Source: M3007 sp046160625
GTDB taxonomy: Bacteria; Bacteroidota; Bacteroidia; Chitinophagales; Saprospiraceae
Assembly (NCBI GenBank): GCA_046160625.1
Contig: JBJXGZ010000002.1
Coordinates: 1 to 64,000 of the forward strand
Direction: 5' to 3'
DNA length: 64,000 bases
Each line of letters begins with the position of its first letter. Positions within the stretch are counted from its first letter, which is position 1. The notes beneath the pieces were generated by a model that worked only from the letters and a program-made list of their open reading frames with translations, ran no database searches and was not told the DNA's origin. Both the position numbers and the translations under genes were made by a program. Below, piece after piece: positions 43,435-51,790 of the stretch.

Positions 43435-46400
43435 ATGATAACCATTAAGAAAGCCCGAAAACAATTCTGCCAACTGCTTATCGCCGCAACACTGCTGTTG
43501 TCGGCTGTCCCTGTTTTTGGCAACGACTACCAAAAAGCCTGGGATGCATTGGCCCAAAACGACCGCCAAACCGCTCGCCAATTGCTCGAAAAAGCACTCA
43601 AAGACCCCGCCACAGCTGCCGATGCCGCACTCACGCTGGTGTTGCTAAATGAGGGCGACGGTCAAGGAAAGGAGGGTGCCAAATACTGGAAAATTGCGGC
43701 TAAAAACCTGAAAGACCCCTACCCTCATTTATTTTCCCTTTGGTTCAACAACGCTGTGGCAGGCGACTACGGTCGAAAAAGCGCGGAACAAGAAAAACTG
43801 CTCAAAAATCTGTTGGACGACCCAAAATGTCCAGGTACGTTCAAAATGTCGGCACATTACTCGCTAGGGCACCATTACCTGAGCGAGGGCAATTTCAAAG
43901 AAATGCTCAATGCATGGGCGAGTGTTACTCCTATCACGGAGTGGCAGTTTGTTGGCCCTTTCGACAACCTCTCTGGAAGCGGTTTTGATAAAAACTACCC
44001 GCCTATTGCGCAGCCTGAGCCTTCCGCAATGTTCAAATCTACTTACAATGGTGATATTCAATGGTTCAAGCCTTCGGCTATTAATGGAGAAGGCGTTATA
44101 GCGCCTAGTTTTTTTGTGAAACACAGCACTGGCATTGTCTTCGCCCAAACTTTCGTGACGGCCCCTACTGATATGGACGCCACACTCGCCCTCGGGTTCA
44201 CAGGCAATATTCGCGTCTGGGTCAACGACCGCCTCATCATCAGCGAGCAGGAGTATCGCCGCACCGATTTTGATCTTTACAAGGCAAAATGCCAACTCAA
44301 AAAAGGGGTAAATCGCGTGTTGGTACAAATCGGTTTTGAAAATAAAGATGACTATACCTTCTTTCTGCGTTTCGTGGATGAGCAGGCCAACCAGATCCCT
44401 GGCCTAAGCAGTTCCGCTACATATTTGCCCTATCATAAAGACAATTCGAAGCAGGTTGCTACACCCATCCCGTTTTTTGCCGAGGCTTATTTTGAAGAAA
44501 AAATTAACAGCGAGCCGGAAAACCTGCTGAACTACATCCTGCTTTGCAACACCTACCTGCGCAGTGGTAAAAATCAGGAGGCACTTGCGATCATTTTAAA
44601 AGCGATGCAAAAGGCCCCCGAAAACAGCCTTATTCGTCTGGAATACATACATGTATTGATAAAAACGAATAACCGCACCGAACTTACCCAAGAGTTGCAG
44701 CGCATCAAAGATGTAGACCCTTCAAGCTTGAGCAGCCACCGCCTCCGCTTTCAAGAAGAACTTGACAACGAGCACTACGATGAAGCAGAAAAGACCTTGA
44801 ATCAATGTGCGCAACGCTTTGGCGAAGACGAGAACCTATTTCAAAAGCGCATCCAACTGGCCTCAGCTCAGAATAAAATAGAGGAATTGGTGGAGTTGAT
44901 AGCGGAAGCCAACAGACGGTTTCCAGACAATGCATATTTCAATGAATTGGTGCACAATATTGAACTCCAGCTCCGAAAAGACCCTCAATCGGCCATTGCC
45001 GTCAACGTCCGATTTCTCAAAAGACACTATGTGATGGGCACAGTGAACCAGTTAATTAGAGAGTATTTTGAAGTGGGTCAAAACGACAAAGCCGTGAAAA
45101 TGCTGGTAGAATTGAGCGAAACCTTCCCTTGGAGCGATCTCTATCACGAGCAACTTTTCAACTACTACTACGGCATCAAAGACAACCGCAAGGCGAAACA
45201 ATCTATCGAGACCCTTCTTGGCCTGTCGCCGTACCATGCCAACTATCACAAAAGTGCTGCGCTTCTATACGAGCAAACCGGCGACAAGAAGGCTGCGTTA
45301 ACCTCCTTCCAAAAAGCGCTGCACTACAATCCCAATGATTTCGATAGCCGTCGGCGTGTACGCGAACTACAGAACCAAACCGATCTGACCACTCTGCTTC
45401 CAAAGAACGACCCTTACGAGCTTATCAAAAAAAGCAAAGGGCCCGAAAAAAGCGGCGAGTACGACTGGTATTATATCCTCAACGAACAAGCCACCATTCT
45501 TTATCCAGAGCGCTGCTCGGACAAGTATTACACTATCATCGTGAAGGTGCTAAATGAAAAAGGCATTGATAGTTGGAAAGAAGCCTCGCTTGGCTACAAT
45601 GGCTGGCGAGAGCGTCTCATCATTGAAAAAGCCGAAGTGGTGAAGCCCAACGGCAGTAAATTTACAGCCGAGCAAAACGACAACGATTTCGTTTTCACTA
45701 ATTTAGCAATAGGCGACGCCGTTTATCTTCGCTATCGTATCGTGAGCTATGCTTCCGGTCGTATGGCGCGCGAGCACTGGGACCATTTTGAATTCAACAA
45801 CTTTGTTCCAACCGAAATCTCGCGTTTTTCACTGATCGCTCCAAAAAGCCTCGCATTAGATTTCAAAACCGTCAATACCGACCTTGCTTCTGATGTGCGT
45901 GAAGTGGCAGATTTTAAAGTCTACACTTGGGAAACACGCGATGAACCAATCATGAAGTACGAAAACCTGATGCCTCGCCATGTGGACGTGGGTAAAAACC
46001 TCTACGTCAGCACCATCCGCGACTGGCAGGAAATCGCCAATTGGTATGCCGACCTTTCTGCTATCCAGGCCAAACCGGACTATGAAGTGCAACAAACGGT
46101 ACAGAGGCTTTTGCCGTCGGGGCAGAGCTTTAGCCCACTTCAAAAGGCGCAGAAAATTTATGAATACATCGTTAAAAATATCAGTTACAGCTCTGTTTCA
46201 TTCCGCCAAAGCGCTTTTGTGCCGCAAAAAGCTTCCAAAGTGCTGCAGACAAAACTGGGCGACTGCAAAGATTTGTCAACACTCTATGCCGCCATGGCGC
46301 GTGAAGCCGGCCTCGAGGCCAATCTTGTGCTGCTGAATACCCGCGATAACGGCGAACAATCACTGCCGCTCCCAGCAGTAGATTTCAACCACTGCATTGT

Positions 46401-47211
46401 GAAGGTCAATGTAGAAGGCCAGGCTTGGTATCTCGAACTCACGAATGCTAATTTGCCTTTCGGAAGCCTGCCCAATTACGACCTGGGTAGCGTCGCACTC
46501 GAAATACCTTTCAACGGTTCGGGCGCCAAGCCGGGCATTTTCCAATTGTATCCAGACAACCGCACCCGGGATTATCGCCATCTGGCTATGGATATCGTGG
46601 TAGTAAATCAAGATTTGAATATCTCTGTCAGTCCGACCTTTAGCGGCGCACCAACCAGAGGTTTGCGTGAAAGTTATGGTACTCTCAACCGTGAAAAGCA
46701 AATCGAAGGAATTCAGGAATCGTTGGGCGGGTATTTTTCTAATCCTGTCAAGGTGAAAGAGGTTTCATTTGGCGCTTTGAACGAATTGCGAGATACACTT
46801 CAATATCACGCCCAATTCAATGTGCGCAATGAAGTGATTGAAATCGGCGAGCTCCAAACTTTCCGTGTGCCTTTCTATCACACTTTTCTCAAAGCGGATG
46901 CTTTTCAGGAGGAAACCCGCAAATTCCCGATCAACTATTGGGAATATGAAGATACTGATGAATACCATGAAGAAATGAACATCGAAATCCCAAAAGGACG
47001 GCAAATCACAGAAGTCCCCAAAGACGTGACACTCAGCTTTGAGGGTATCGAATACAGCCTGACTTTTACAAAAAAGTCACCCACGTCCTTGCATGTGGTA
47101 CGCCATATCAAAATCAAGCGCAGCAATATTCAGGCGAAAGACTATGCAGAGTTCCGCATTTTCGTTGACAAGGTGCTGGCTGCGGAAAACAAGTATATTG
47201 CCTTCAAATAG
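43435..47211 (+). CDS. Large TPR-DUF3857-transglutaminase-like protein
   Basis: A 1258-residue exported protein: signal peptide (LLIAATLLLSAVPVFG), an N-terminal helical/TPR half (to about residue 650; QALYTLL-type pairs such as YEQTGDKKAALTSFQKALHY), and a DUF3857 domain at about 660-870. A transglutaminase-like core follows at about 890-1010 with the Cys in LGDCKDLSTLYAAMA (near 944) and the His in VDFNHCIVKV (near 985). A beta-rich DUF3858-like C-terminus closes it. Such proteins are periplasmic or surface-associated and of unknown role; the Cys-His pair suggests a live cysteine-protease or transglutaminase fold. A second, Asp, residue follows in the usual region. It is flanked by direct copies of M16 3'-end sequence. 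Confidence 0.85.
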   Translation: MITIKKARKQFCQLLIAATLLLSAVPVFGNDYQKAWDALAQNDRQTARQLLEKALKDPATAADAALTLVLLNEGDGQGKEGAKYWKIAAKNLKDPYPHLFSLWFNNAVAGDYGRKSAEQEKLLKNLLDDPKCPGTFKMSAHYSLGHHYLSEGNFKEMLNAWASVTPITEWQFVGPFDNLSGSGFDKNYPPIAQPEPSAMFKSTYNGDIQWFKPSAINGEGVIAPSFFVKHSTGIVFAQTFVTAPTDMDATLALGFTGNIRVWVNDRLIISEQEYRRTDFDLYKAKCQLKKGVNRVLVQIGFENKDDYTFFLRFVDEQANQIPGLSSSATYLPYHKDNSKQVATPIPFFAEAYFEEKINSEPENLLNYILLCNTYLRSGKNQEALAIILKAMQKAPENSLIRLEYIHVLIKTNNRTELTQELQRIKDVDPSSLSSHRLRFQEELDNEHYDEAEKTLNQCAQRFGEDENLFQKRIQLASAQNKIEELVELIAEANRRFPDNAYFNELVHNIELQLRKDPQSAIAVNVRFLKRHYVMGTVNQLIREYFEVGQNDKAVKMLVELSETFPWSDLYHEQLFNYYYGIKDNRKAKQSIETLLGLSPYHANYHKSAALLYEQTGDKKAALTSFQKALHYNPNDFDSRRRVRELQNQTDLTTLLPKNDPYELIKKSKGPEKSGEYDWYYILNEQATILYPERCSDKYYTIIVKVLNEKGIDSWKEASLGYNGWRERLIIEKAEVVKPNGSKFTAEQNDNDFVFTNLAIGDAVYLRYRIVSYASGRMAREHWDHFEFNNFVPTEISRFSLIAPKSLALDFKTVNTDLASDVREVADFKVYTWETRDEPIMKYENLMPRHVDVGKNLYVSTIRDWQEIANWYADLSAIQAKPDYEVQQTVQRLLPSGQSFSPLQKAQKIYEYIVKNISYSSVSFRQSAFVPQKASKVLQTKLGDCKDLSTLYAAMAREAGLEANLVLLNTRDNGEQSLPLPAVDFNHCIVKVNVEGQAWYLELTNANLPFGSLPNYDLGSVALEIPFNGSGAKPGIFQLYPDNRTRDYRHLAMDIVVVNQDLNISVSPTFSGAPTRGLRESYGTLNREKQIEGIQESLGGYFSNPVKVKEVSFGALNELRDTLQYHAQFNVRNEVIEIGELQTFRVPFYHTFLKADAFQEETRKFPINYWEYEDTDEYHEEMNIEIPKGRQITEVPKDVTLSFEGIEYSLTFTKKSPTSLHVVRHIKIKRSNIQAKDYAEFRIFVDKVLAAENKYIAFK

Positions 47212-47225
47212 AAACGGCTGTAAGA

Positions 47226-47274
47226 TCCTTGCCGCTTACCAAAGTCCTTAAGAGGCACCAGAAGGCGGCAAGGA
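47226..47274 (+). terminator. Possible terminator hairpin after the DUF3857 gene
   Basis: TCCTTGCCGC at 47226-47235 pairs with GCGGCAAGGA at 47265-47274 with a 29-base loop that itself has a short stem (CTTAAG). There is no T tract, so it is a weak terminator at best. Confidence 0.4.
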
Positions 47275-47301
47275 ATCTGCCCCGATGTTTGGAGAAAATT
47301 T

Positions 47302-47503
47302 TGGCAAAAAGATGGCGCCAAAGTGCTGGGGCTAACGCTCAAAGATGTACAGGCGACCGCCAAAAGCATTGTGCAGCCTAACAACCTCGGTTGGTTCTGC
47401 AGGGGATGCTGCAAAAACACTTCCCGGCCTCCAACAGCTTGGCATGGAAGTAATTCAGATTGATGCCAACGGGAAGATTGTGTCGGCGAAGCCGAAGCCG
47501 TAG
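47302..47503 (+). pseudogene. Relic 3' end of an M16 peptidase paralogue
   Basis: The sequence is a duplicate of the last 67 codons of the M16 peptidase gene (compare 43057-43260), at about 94 percent identity. Two bases are missing near 47396, which breaks the frame, and no upstream part remains. Most of the differences are synonymous: the codons for Asn-Gly-Lys-Ile-Val-Ser at the end all keep their meaning though five of six changed, and a Pro codon changed silently. That pattern suggests that the parent paralogue was under selection before truncation. The homology continues past the stop into the terminator region (to about 47587). Confidence 0.9.
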
Positions 47504-47543
47504 GTGGGGATTGGTTAAGTGGTGACTGGTTAACTGGTTTTGG

Positions 47544-47581
47544 AAGCCGGGCGCTGTAAAGCACAGCTCCCGGCTTTTTTA
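47544..47581. terminator. Duplicated terminator hairpin, loop inverted relative to 43286
   Basis: Stem AAGCCGGGCGCTGT with ACAGCTCCCGGCTT (one mismatch), loop AAAGC, then six T. The loop is the reverse complement of the GCTTT loop at 43300-43304, while the flanks are in the same orientation. It overlaps the stop codon of the converging gene at 47579. Confidence 0.85.
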
Positions 47582-48178
47582 TTCCTCGATCAAAATATAC
47601 GGAATCGGTCCTTCACGCCAGGCAGAGCCGTAGTAACGCTGGGCTTCCATCTTGGCCGTTTGAATAAAACTAATCCATTGTTCTGGGTAAATGGTTTGAC
47701 AGCCCAGGCTATTGGTGGAGCTTAGACCTCCTTTGTGAATGTTAACGCCAAACATTCCACTATCCTCATAATCGCCATTAACCCCGTCGCGAATGACCGT
47801 GACATCGCTCAACCTTTGGCAAAGCGCTTCATATTTGCCCCGGTGTTTATCAAATTTATGGGTGAAATACAGCCCACTTTTCAATCTGGCCATACCCTTA
47901 AGATTGCCTTTACCTACTCCTTTACGGACTTTACTTGGGTCTGTATTGGCATTATAGGTGACATATGCTGAGGGCGAGACGATAAAAATCGCATCATCGT
48001 ATACCCCACGGTCATTCCTCGAAGGATCGCCCATACTCCTTTTGTAGTACCCGCGAATTCCGACAACGTAAAAAGGAAAGCGAGGATCATTCAGAAGTAG
48101 GTTTTTTGCCTCAAGCTTTCTAAGCAAGTCCTCCCGTAATAATTGTGGTGTATTTTCTGGTTTTATTAGCTGTGGCAT
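47579..48178 (-). CDS. L,D-transpeptidase-like (YkuD-related) protein
   Basis: A 199-residue protein without an obvious signal peptide. The C-terminal part carries GMFGVNIHKGGLSSTNSLGC, i.e. His followed by Ser-x-Gly-Cys twelve residues later, which resembles the catalytic His...S-x-GC core of L,D-transpeptidases. An IYPEQW segment follows. Such folds cross-link or cleave peptidoglycan stem peptides, but the similarity is limited to this motif and the N-terminal half is unfamiliar. A longer frame starting at 48220 adds 14 residues; neither start has an RBS. A phage-type or cell-wall enzyme is possible; confidence is moderate. Confidence 0.6.
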   Translation of the reverse strand: MPQLIKPENTPQLLREDLLRKLEAKNLLLNDPRFPFYVVGIRGYYKRSMGDPSRNDRGVYDDAIFIVSPSAYVTYNANTDPSKVRKGVGKGNLKGMARLKSGLYFTHKFDKHRGKYEALCQRLSDVTVIRDGVNGDYEDSGMFGVNIHKGGLSSTNSLGCQTIYPEQWISFIQTAKMEAQRYYGSAWREGPIPYILIEE

Positions 48179-48283
48179 AGGGTAAAATTTTTGATAAAAA
48201 GATGCCACAAAGGTGTTCACCTTTGTGGAGGATTAAAAATCAAAAACGAATTAATTTGTAGTCAAAAGACGCGGAGAGGTATC

Positions 48284-49984
48284 ATGACAAAACTTCTTGA
48301 AATCAACAATTTAGCCATTGAATTCAACTCTGAGCGTGGCACTGCACGAGCCGTGGATGGCATTAGCTTATCACTTGACAAAGGCGAGACCCTTGGTATT
48401 GTCGGCGAATCCGGTTCCGGAAAATCGGTCACTGCCCTCTCCATCATGCGGCTTTTACCCAGTCCTCCTGCCAAAATCATATCGGGAGAGATCCTTTTTC
48501 ATCAACCCTCCACCGTCAATCTCTTGTCCCTTCCCGAAAAAGGGATCGAACGCATCCGTGGCGCTGAAATCGCCATGATTTTTCAGGAGCCAATGACCTC
48601 CCTGAACCCCGTTTTCCGCTGCGGACACCAAGTGACCGAGGCAATTCAACTGCATCAAAAAACAAACTTCGCTGAGGCCAAAGCATTGACCCTTAAACTT
48701 TTAGAGCGTGTAAAACTCCCGGATACAACGCGAATTTTCAACGCCTATCCACACCAAATCAGCGGCGGACAAAAACAGCGCGTGATGATCGCCATGGCCA
48801 TGTCCTGCAATCCCAGCCTGCTCATTGCCGATGAACCGACAACCGCCTTAGACGTGACCGTACAGAAAACAATTCTCGATTTGATGCGCGAACTCAAGGA
48901 GGAATCGGGGCTTTCTATGTTGTTCATCAGCCACGATTTGGGGGTTATATCCGAAATCTGCGACCGTGTAGTGGTTATGCTTCAGGGTAAAATTGTAGAA
49001 GAGGGTTCTGTAGAAAAAATACTTCGACAGCCAGAACATCCTTACACAAGGGGGCTTGTGGCTTGCCGTCCATCCTTGAAGCGCAAACTTTGGAGAATGC
49101 CCACGGTGCCTGATTTTTTGGGAAACAGGCACTTTGAATCTCGCGTAGTAACGACTGCCGAGACCCAAATCCGTCAAAAAAAACTACAAGCTGAAGCACC
49201 CATTTTACAGGTAAAAAACCTCACGGTACGCTTCCCTTCCAAAAAGAACTGGCTGGGTCGCCCAACTGAATGGCTTCAGGCGGTGAACGACGTGAGTTTT
49301 GATATCTTCCCTGGAGAGACTTTTGGCCTGGCAGGTGAATCGGGCTGTGGAAAAACCACCTTGGGTCGGACGATTGCCCGACTAACCGAAGCCCATATTG
49401 GCGAAATATGGTACAAAGGGGTTGATTTACAAAAACTTAGCGAGGAAGCCTTCCGCCCTTATCGCCGTGAAATTCAGGTCGTTTTTCAGGATCCCTACTC
49501 CTCGCTCAACCCCCGCATGGGCATCGGCGAAGCAATCGTGGAACCAATGCAGGTGCACAAACTCCACGAAAACGACCGCGCTCGCCGCGAAAAAGCCATT
49601 GATTTGCTGGAAACAGTGGGTTTACAAGCCGATCATTTTCAGCGTTATCCGCACGAATTTTCCGGCGGCCAAAGACAGCGGATTTGTGTGGCCCGTGCAT
49701 TGGCTTTGCAGCCGCGCTTCCTCGTTTGCGACGAAATGGTGTCGGCCCTCGACGTGTCGGTACAGGCTACCGTGCTGAATCTATTGATGGATTTGCAGGA
49801 AAAATTTGGCCTCACATACCTGTTCATTTCGCACGACTTGAGCGTGATAAAACAGATGTGCGACCGACTGCTCATTATGAATCAAGGCCAAACGGAGGCC
49901 TTGGGCTACCCGGAAGAGATTTACAAAAACCCGGAGCGGGAGTATGTGAAGCGTTTGATGGAAGCGATACCAGGGGAAGTGTAA
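48284..49984 (+). CDS. Fused oligopeptide-type ABC transporter ATPase (two NBDs)
   Basis: A 566-residue protein with two nucleotide-binding domains, equivalent to a fusion of DppD and DppF (the YliA/GsiA layout). NBD1 has Walker A GESGSGKS (41-48), signature SGGQKQRVMIAMAM and Walker B LLIADEPTTALD. NBD2 has Walker A GESGCGKTTLG, signature SGGQRQRICVARAL and Walker B FLVCDEMVSALD. A C-terminal OppD/F-like extension (EIYKNPEREYVKRLMEAIP) closes it. It powers uptake of peptides or similar substrates, but no permease or binding-protein gene is nearby. The start at 48284 is set by a rare clear Shine-Dalgarno (GGAGAGGT) 5-12 bases before it, unusual in this genome. Confidence 0.9.
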   Translation: MTKLLEINNLAIEFNSERGTARAVDGISLSLDKGETLGIVGESGSGKSVTALSIMRLLPSPPAKIISGEILFHQPSTVNLLSLPEKGIERIRGAEIAMIFQEPMTSLNPVFRCGHQVTEAIQLHQKTNFAEAKALTLKLLERVKLPDTTRIFNAYPHQISGGQKQRVMIAMAMSCNPSLLIADEPTTALDVTVQKTILDLMRELKEESGLSMLFISHDLGVISEICDRVVVMLQGKIVEEGSVEKILRQPEHPYTRGLVACRPSLKRKLWRMPTVPDFLGNRHFESRVVTTAETQIRQKKLQAEAPILQVKNLTVRFPSKKNWLGRPTEWLQAVNDVSFDIFPGETFGLAGESGCGKTTLGRTIARLTEAHIGEIWYKGVDLQKLSEEAFRPYRREIQVVFQDPYSSLNPRMGIGEAIVEPMQVHKLHENDRARREKAIDLLETVGLQADHFQRYPHEFSGGQRQRICVARALALQPRFLVCDEMVSALDVSVQATVLNLLMDLQEKFGLTYLFISHDLSVIKQMCDRLLIMNQGQTEALGYPEEIYKNPEREYVKRLMEAIPGEV

Positions 49985-49994
49985 ATTGTGGATT

Positions 49995-51152
49995 TTACAA
50001 TTCTTTCAAGGCAGACTGCCATGGCAACAATTGGCCGAGCACTAATTCCATACGTTGCGATCCGGCATACACCAGATAATTATGGGTTTGGGTGTCAATA
50101 TCCAGGTTTGCCCAATGTTGCAATCCGGAAAGCAGTCGAGTATTGTAAGTCTGGCTTGATTTTATTTCAATCGCCAGGGTCTTACCAGCTTCTTCAATCA
50201 GGAGGTCAATTTCGTTATTTTTCTGGTCTTGCCAAAACCAAAAAGAGGGCCTCTTCCCTTCATTGGTACGTTTTTTATACAATTCGGCGATGACGTAGTT
50301 TTCAAAAATATTCCCCAAATAGTGATGCGTTTCTAGTTGCGAGGGAGCACTAATACCCAACAAGTGACAAGCCAACCCAGTGTCAAAAAAATACATCTTG
50401 GGTGATTTGGTTTGGCGTTTGTTGAAGTTCTTATGGAATGGCGGGAGCATAAAAATCATGTACGATGCTTCAAGCACCGAAAGCCAAGCTTTTATCGTAT
50501 TGACCGCCACGCCTACATCAGTAGCGAGATTTGACATATTGAGCGGCTGGCCAATTCGCCCGGCGCACAATCGCATGAAACGAGAAAACAGTGTCAGGTC
50601 GCCCACATTTTTGAGGGAGCGCACGTCGCGCTCGAGGTACGTTTGGATATAATTGTTGAAAAAAACCTCCTGTGGCACCGGACTGGTATGCAGTGCAGGG
50701 TAACCGCCGCGCCAAGCCGATTCTTCCAAACTATGGTTGGGTTTTATCTTTACTATCTCCTGATAAGAAAAAGGCAAGAGGTTCAGTATCCCTACTCTCC
50801 CAGCCAACGACTGTGTAATCTTTTCCATCAAAAGGAAATTCTGCGAACCGGAAAGCATGAAACGCAGGGACTTGTCTGCATCAACCTTGGTTTGTAGATA
50901 AGAAAACAGCTGCGGTACCCGCTGGGCCTCGTCCAGGATAGCGCCCTTGGGAAATGAATTGAGGAACCGACGAGGATCTTCTGTAGCCAATAAAAGCACA
51001 TCCGGATCTTCCAAGCTTGCGTAAGGAAGTTCAGGAAACAGGTTTTGCAGCAACGTGGTCTTACCCGATTGGCGAGGGCCTCCGAGGTAAATGATGGGGT
51101 ACCATTGCGTGTGCGCTAGAAGAGCGCTTTCGATTTGGCGGTGTAGAAACAT
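49995..51152 (-). CDS. AAA/DUF4143 ATPase (archaeal-type ATPase family)
   Basis: A 385-residue protein with an N-terminal AAA domain: Walker A LGGPRQSGKTTLLQ near residue 30, then ILDEAQRVPQLFSYLQTKV (Walker B region) and a sensor-like FMLSGSQNFLLM. The C-terminal DUF4143 domain is at about 205-375 (LSVLEASYMIFMLPPFHKNF, PKMYFFDTGLACHLL, EIDLLIEEAGKTLAIEIKSS), which ends in a PD-(D/E)xK-like DLL...EIKS signature. These genes occur in many genomes in variable copy numbers and have no fixed role; some may be selfish or toxin-like. Two GCAAATTTGC palindromes lie right upstream of the start. Confidence 0.85.
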   Translation of the reverse strand: MFLHRQIESALLAHTQWYPIIYLGGPRQSGKTTLLQNLFPELPYASLEDPDVLLLATEDPRRFLNSFPKGAILDEAQRVPQLFSYLQTKVDADKSLRFMLSGSQNFLLMEKITQSLAGRVGILNLLPFSYQEIVKIKPNHSLEESAWRGGYPALHTSPVPQEVFFNNYIQTYLERDVRSLKNVGDLTLFSRFMRLCAGRIGQPLNMSNLATDVGVAVNTIKAWLSVLEASYMIFMLPPFHKNFNKRQTKSPKMYFFDTGLACHLLGISAPSQLETHHYLGNIFENYVIAELYKKRTNEGKRPSFWFWQDQKNNEIDLLIEEAGKTLAIEIKSSQTYNTRLLSGLQHWANLDIDTQTHNYLVYAGSQRMELVLGQLLPWQSALKEL

Positions 51153-51160
51153 GGAGCGAA

Positions 51161-51195
51161 GGTACAAATTTGCAATTGGATTGCAAATTTGCACC
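51161..51195. promoter_or_regulatory. Palindromic operator-like pair between XRE regulator and ATPase
   Basis: GGTACAAATTTGCAAT (51161-51176) and ATTGCAAATTTGCACC (51180-51195) are inverted arms, each containing a copy of the palindrome GCAAATTTGC (with one change in the first). They lie nine bases before the ATPase start and 30 bases after the XRE stop. This is the geometry of a twin operator for a dimeric helix-turn-helix regulator such as the one encoded beside it. Confidence 0.5.
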
Positions 51196-51224
51196 TTTAT
51201 AATCGCTTCGCTTACTTTCTTGAT

Positions 51225-51611
51225 TCAATTCAAGCAGGATTCACTAAACCCAAGCATAAAGGCTATTTGATTGTTGTTTCGCCCCCCCCCCCCTTGCAAT
51301 TGTTCTGTTAGCCAATTTACAAATTGCCGAAGCCGACCGTTCTCTTCCACAAGCGCTTGATTCTTTTGGACGAGTACATCGGCGTTCCCAATTGGAAAAT
51401 CGTTGGTTTCCAAATCAAAGTGGAGGATATCGTCCACACTACATTGAAAACCATCGGCAAATCGGTTTAGATAATCCAAGTTCACAGTGGTTTCGCCAGA
51501 TTCGAGTCTTTGGTAGGTGCGGATTGGGATGTTGACGAGTACGGCGGCTTGAGGTTGAGAAAGATTGCGTTTTCTACGCACAGCAATAATTTTCTTGTGG
51601 ATATCGGGCAT
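51225..51611 (-). CDS. XRE-family HTH transcriptional regulator
   Basis: A 128-residue protein with a helix-turn-helix at residues 5-62 (IIAVRRKRNLSQPQAAVLVN, IPIRTYQRLESGETTVNLDY) typical of XRE/Cro-C1 regulators. It is followed by a short acidic linker and a Gln/Asn tail (LVEENGRLRQFVNWLTEQLQ). A run of 12 C on the plus strand (51282-51293) encodes four Gly near the C-terminus. Loss or gain of a base there would change only the last ~20 residues. It probably represses itself or the neighbouring ATPase gene, whose upstream region bears a palindrome pair. The start is at the first ATG that fits the HTH. Confidence 0.8.
   Translation of the reverse strand: MPDIHKKIIAVRRKRNLSQPQAAVLVNIPIRTYQRLESGETTVNLDYLNRFADGFQCSVDDILHFDLETNDFPIGNADVLVQKNQALVEENGRLRQFVNWLTEQLQGGGGRNNNQIAFMLGFSESCLN
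51282..51293. repeat. Homopolymer tract of 12 C inside the XRE gene
   Basis: Twelve consecutive C on the plus strand (G on the coding strand). A tract of this length is slippage-prone and could give phase variation of the XRE C-terminus. Confidence 0.9.
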
Positions 51612-51790
51612 AGGTAGTCGAGTGTTTAACCGCAATAGCGGATTTGGTTAAGATACGGCGTAACAAATATAAGTTGCAAAAACCAATGCCGCCAACTTTG
51701 TCGTGGGGTACGCCAATTTTGGCGTTTTTTTTAACATATTTCATGAGCAACCTTGTGGCTTCTTTTTTTACTATTTTCTAAGCGACCAAA

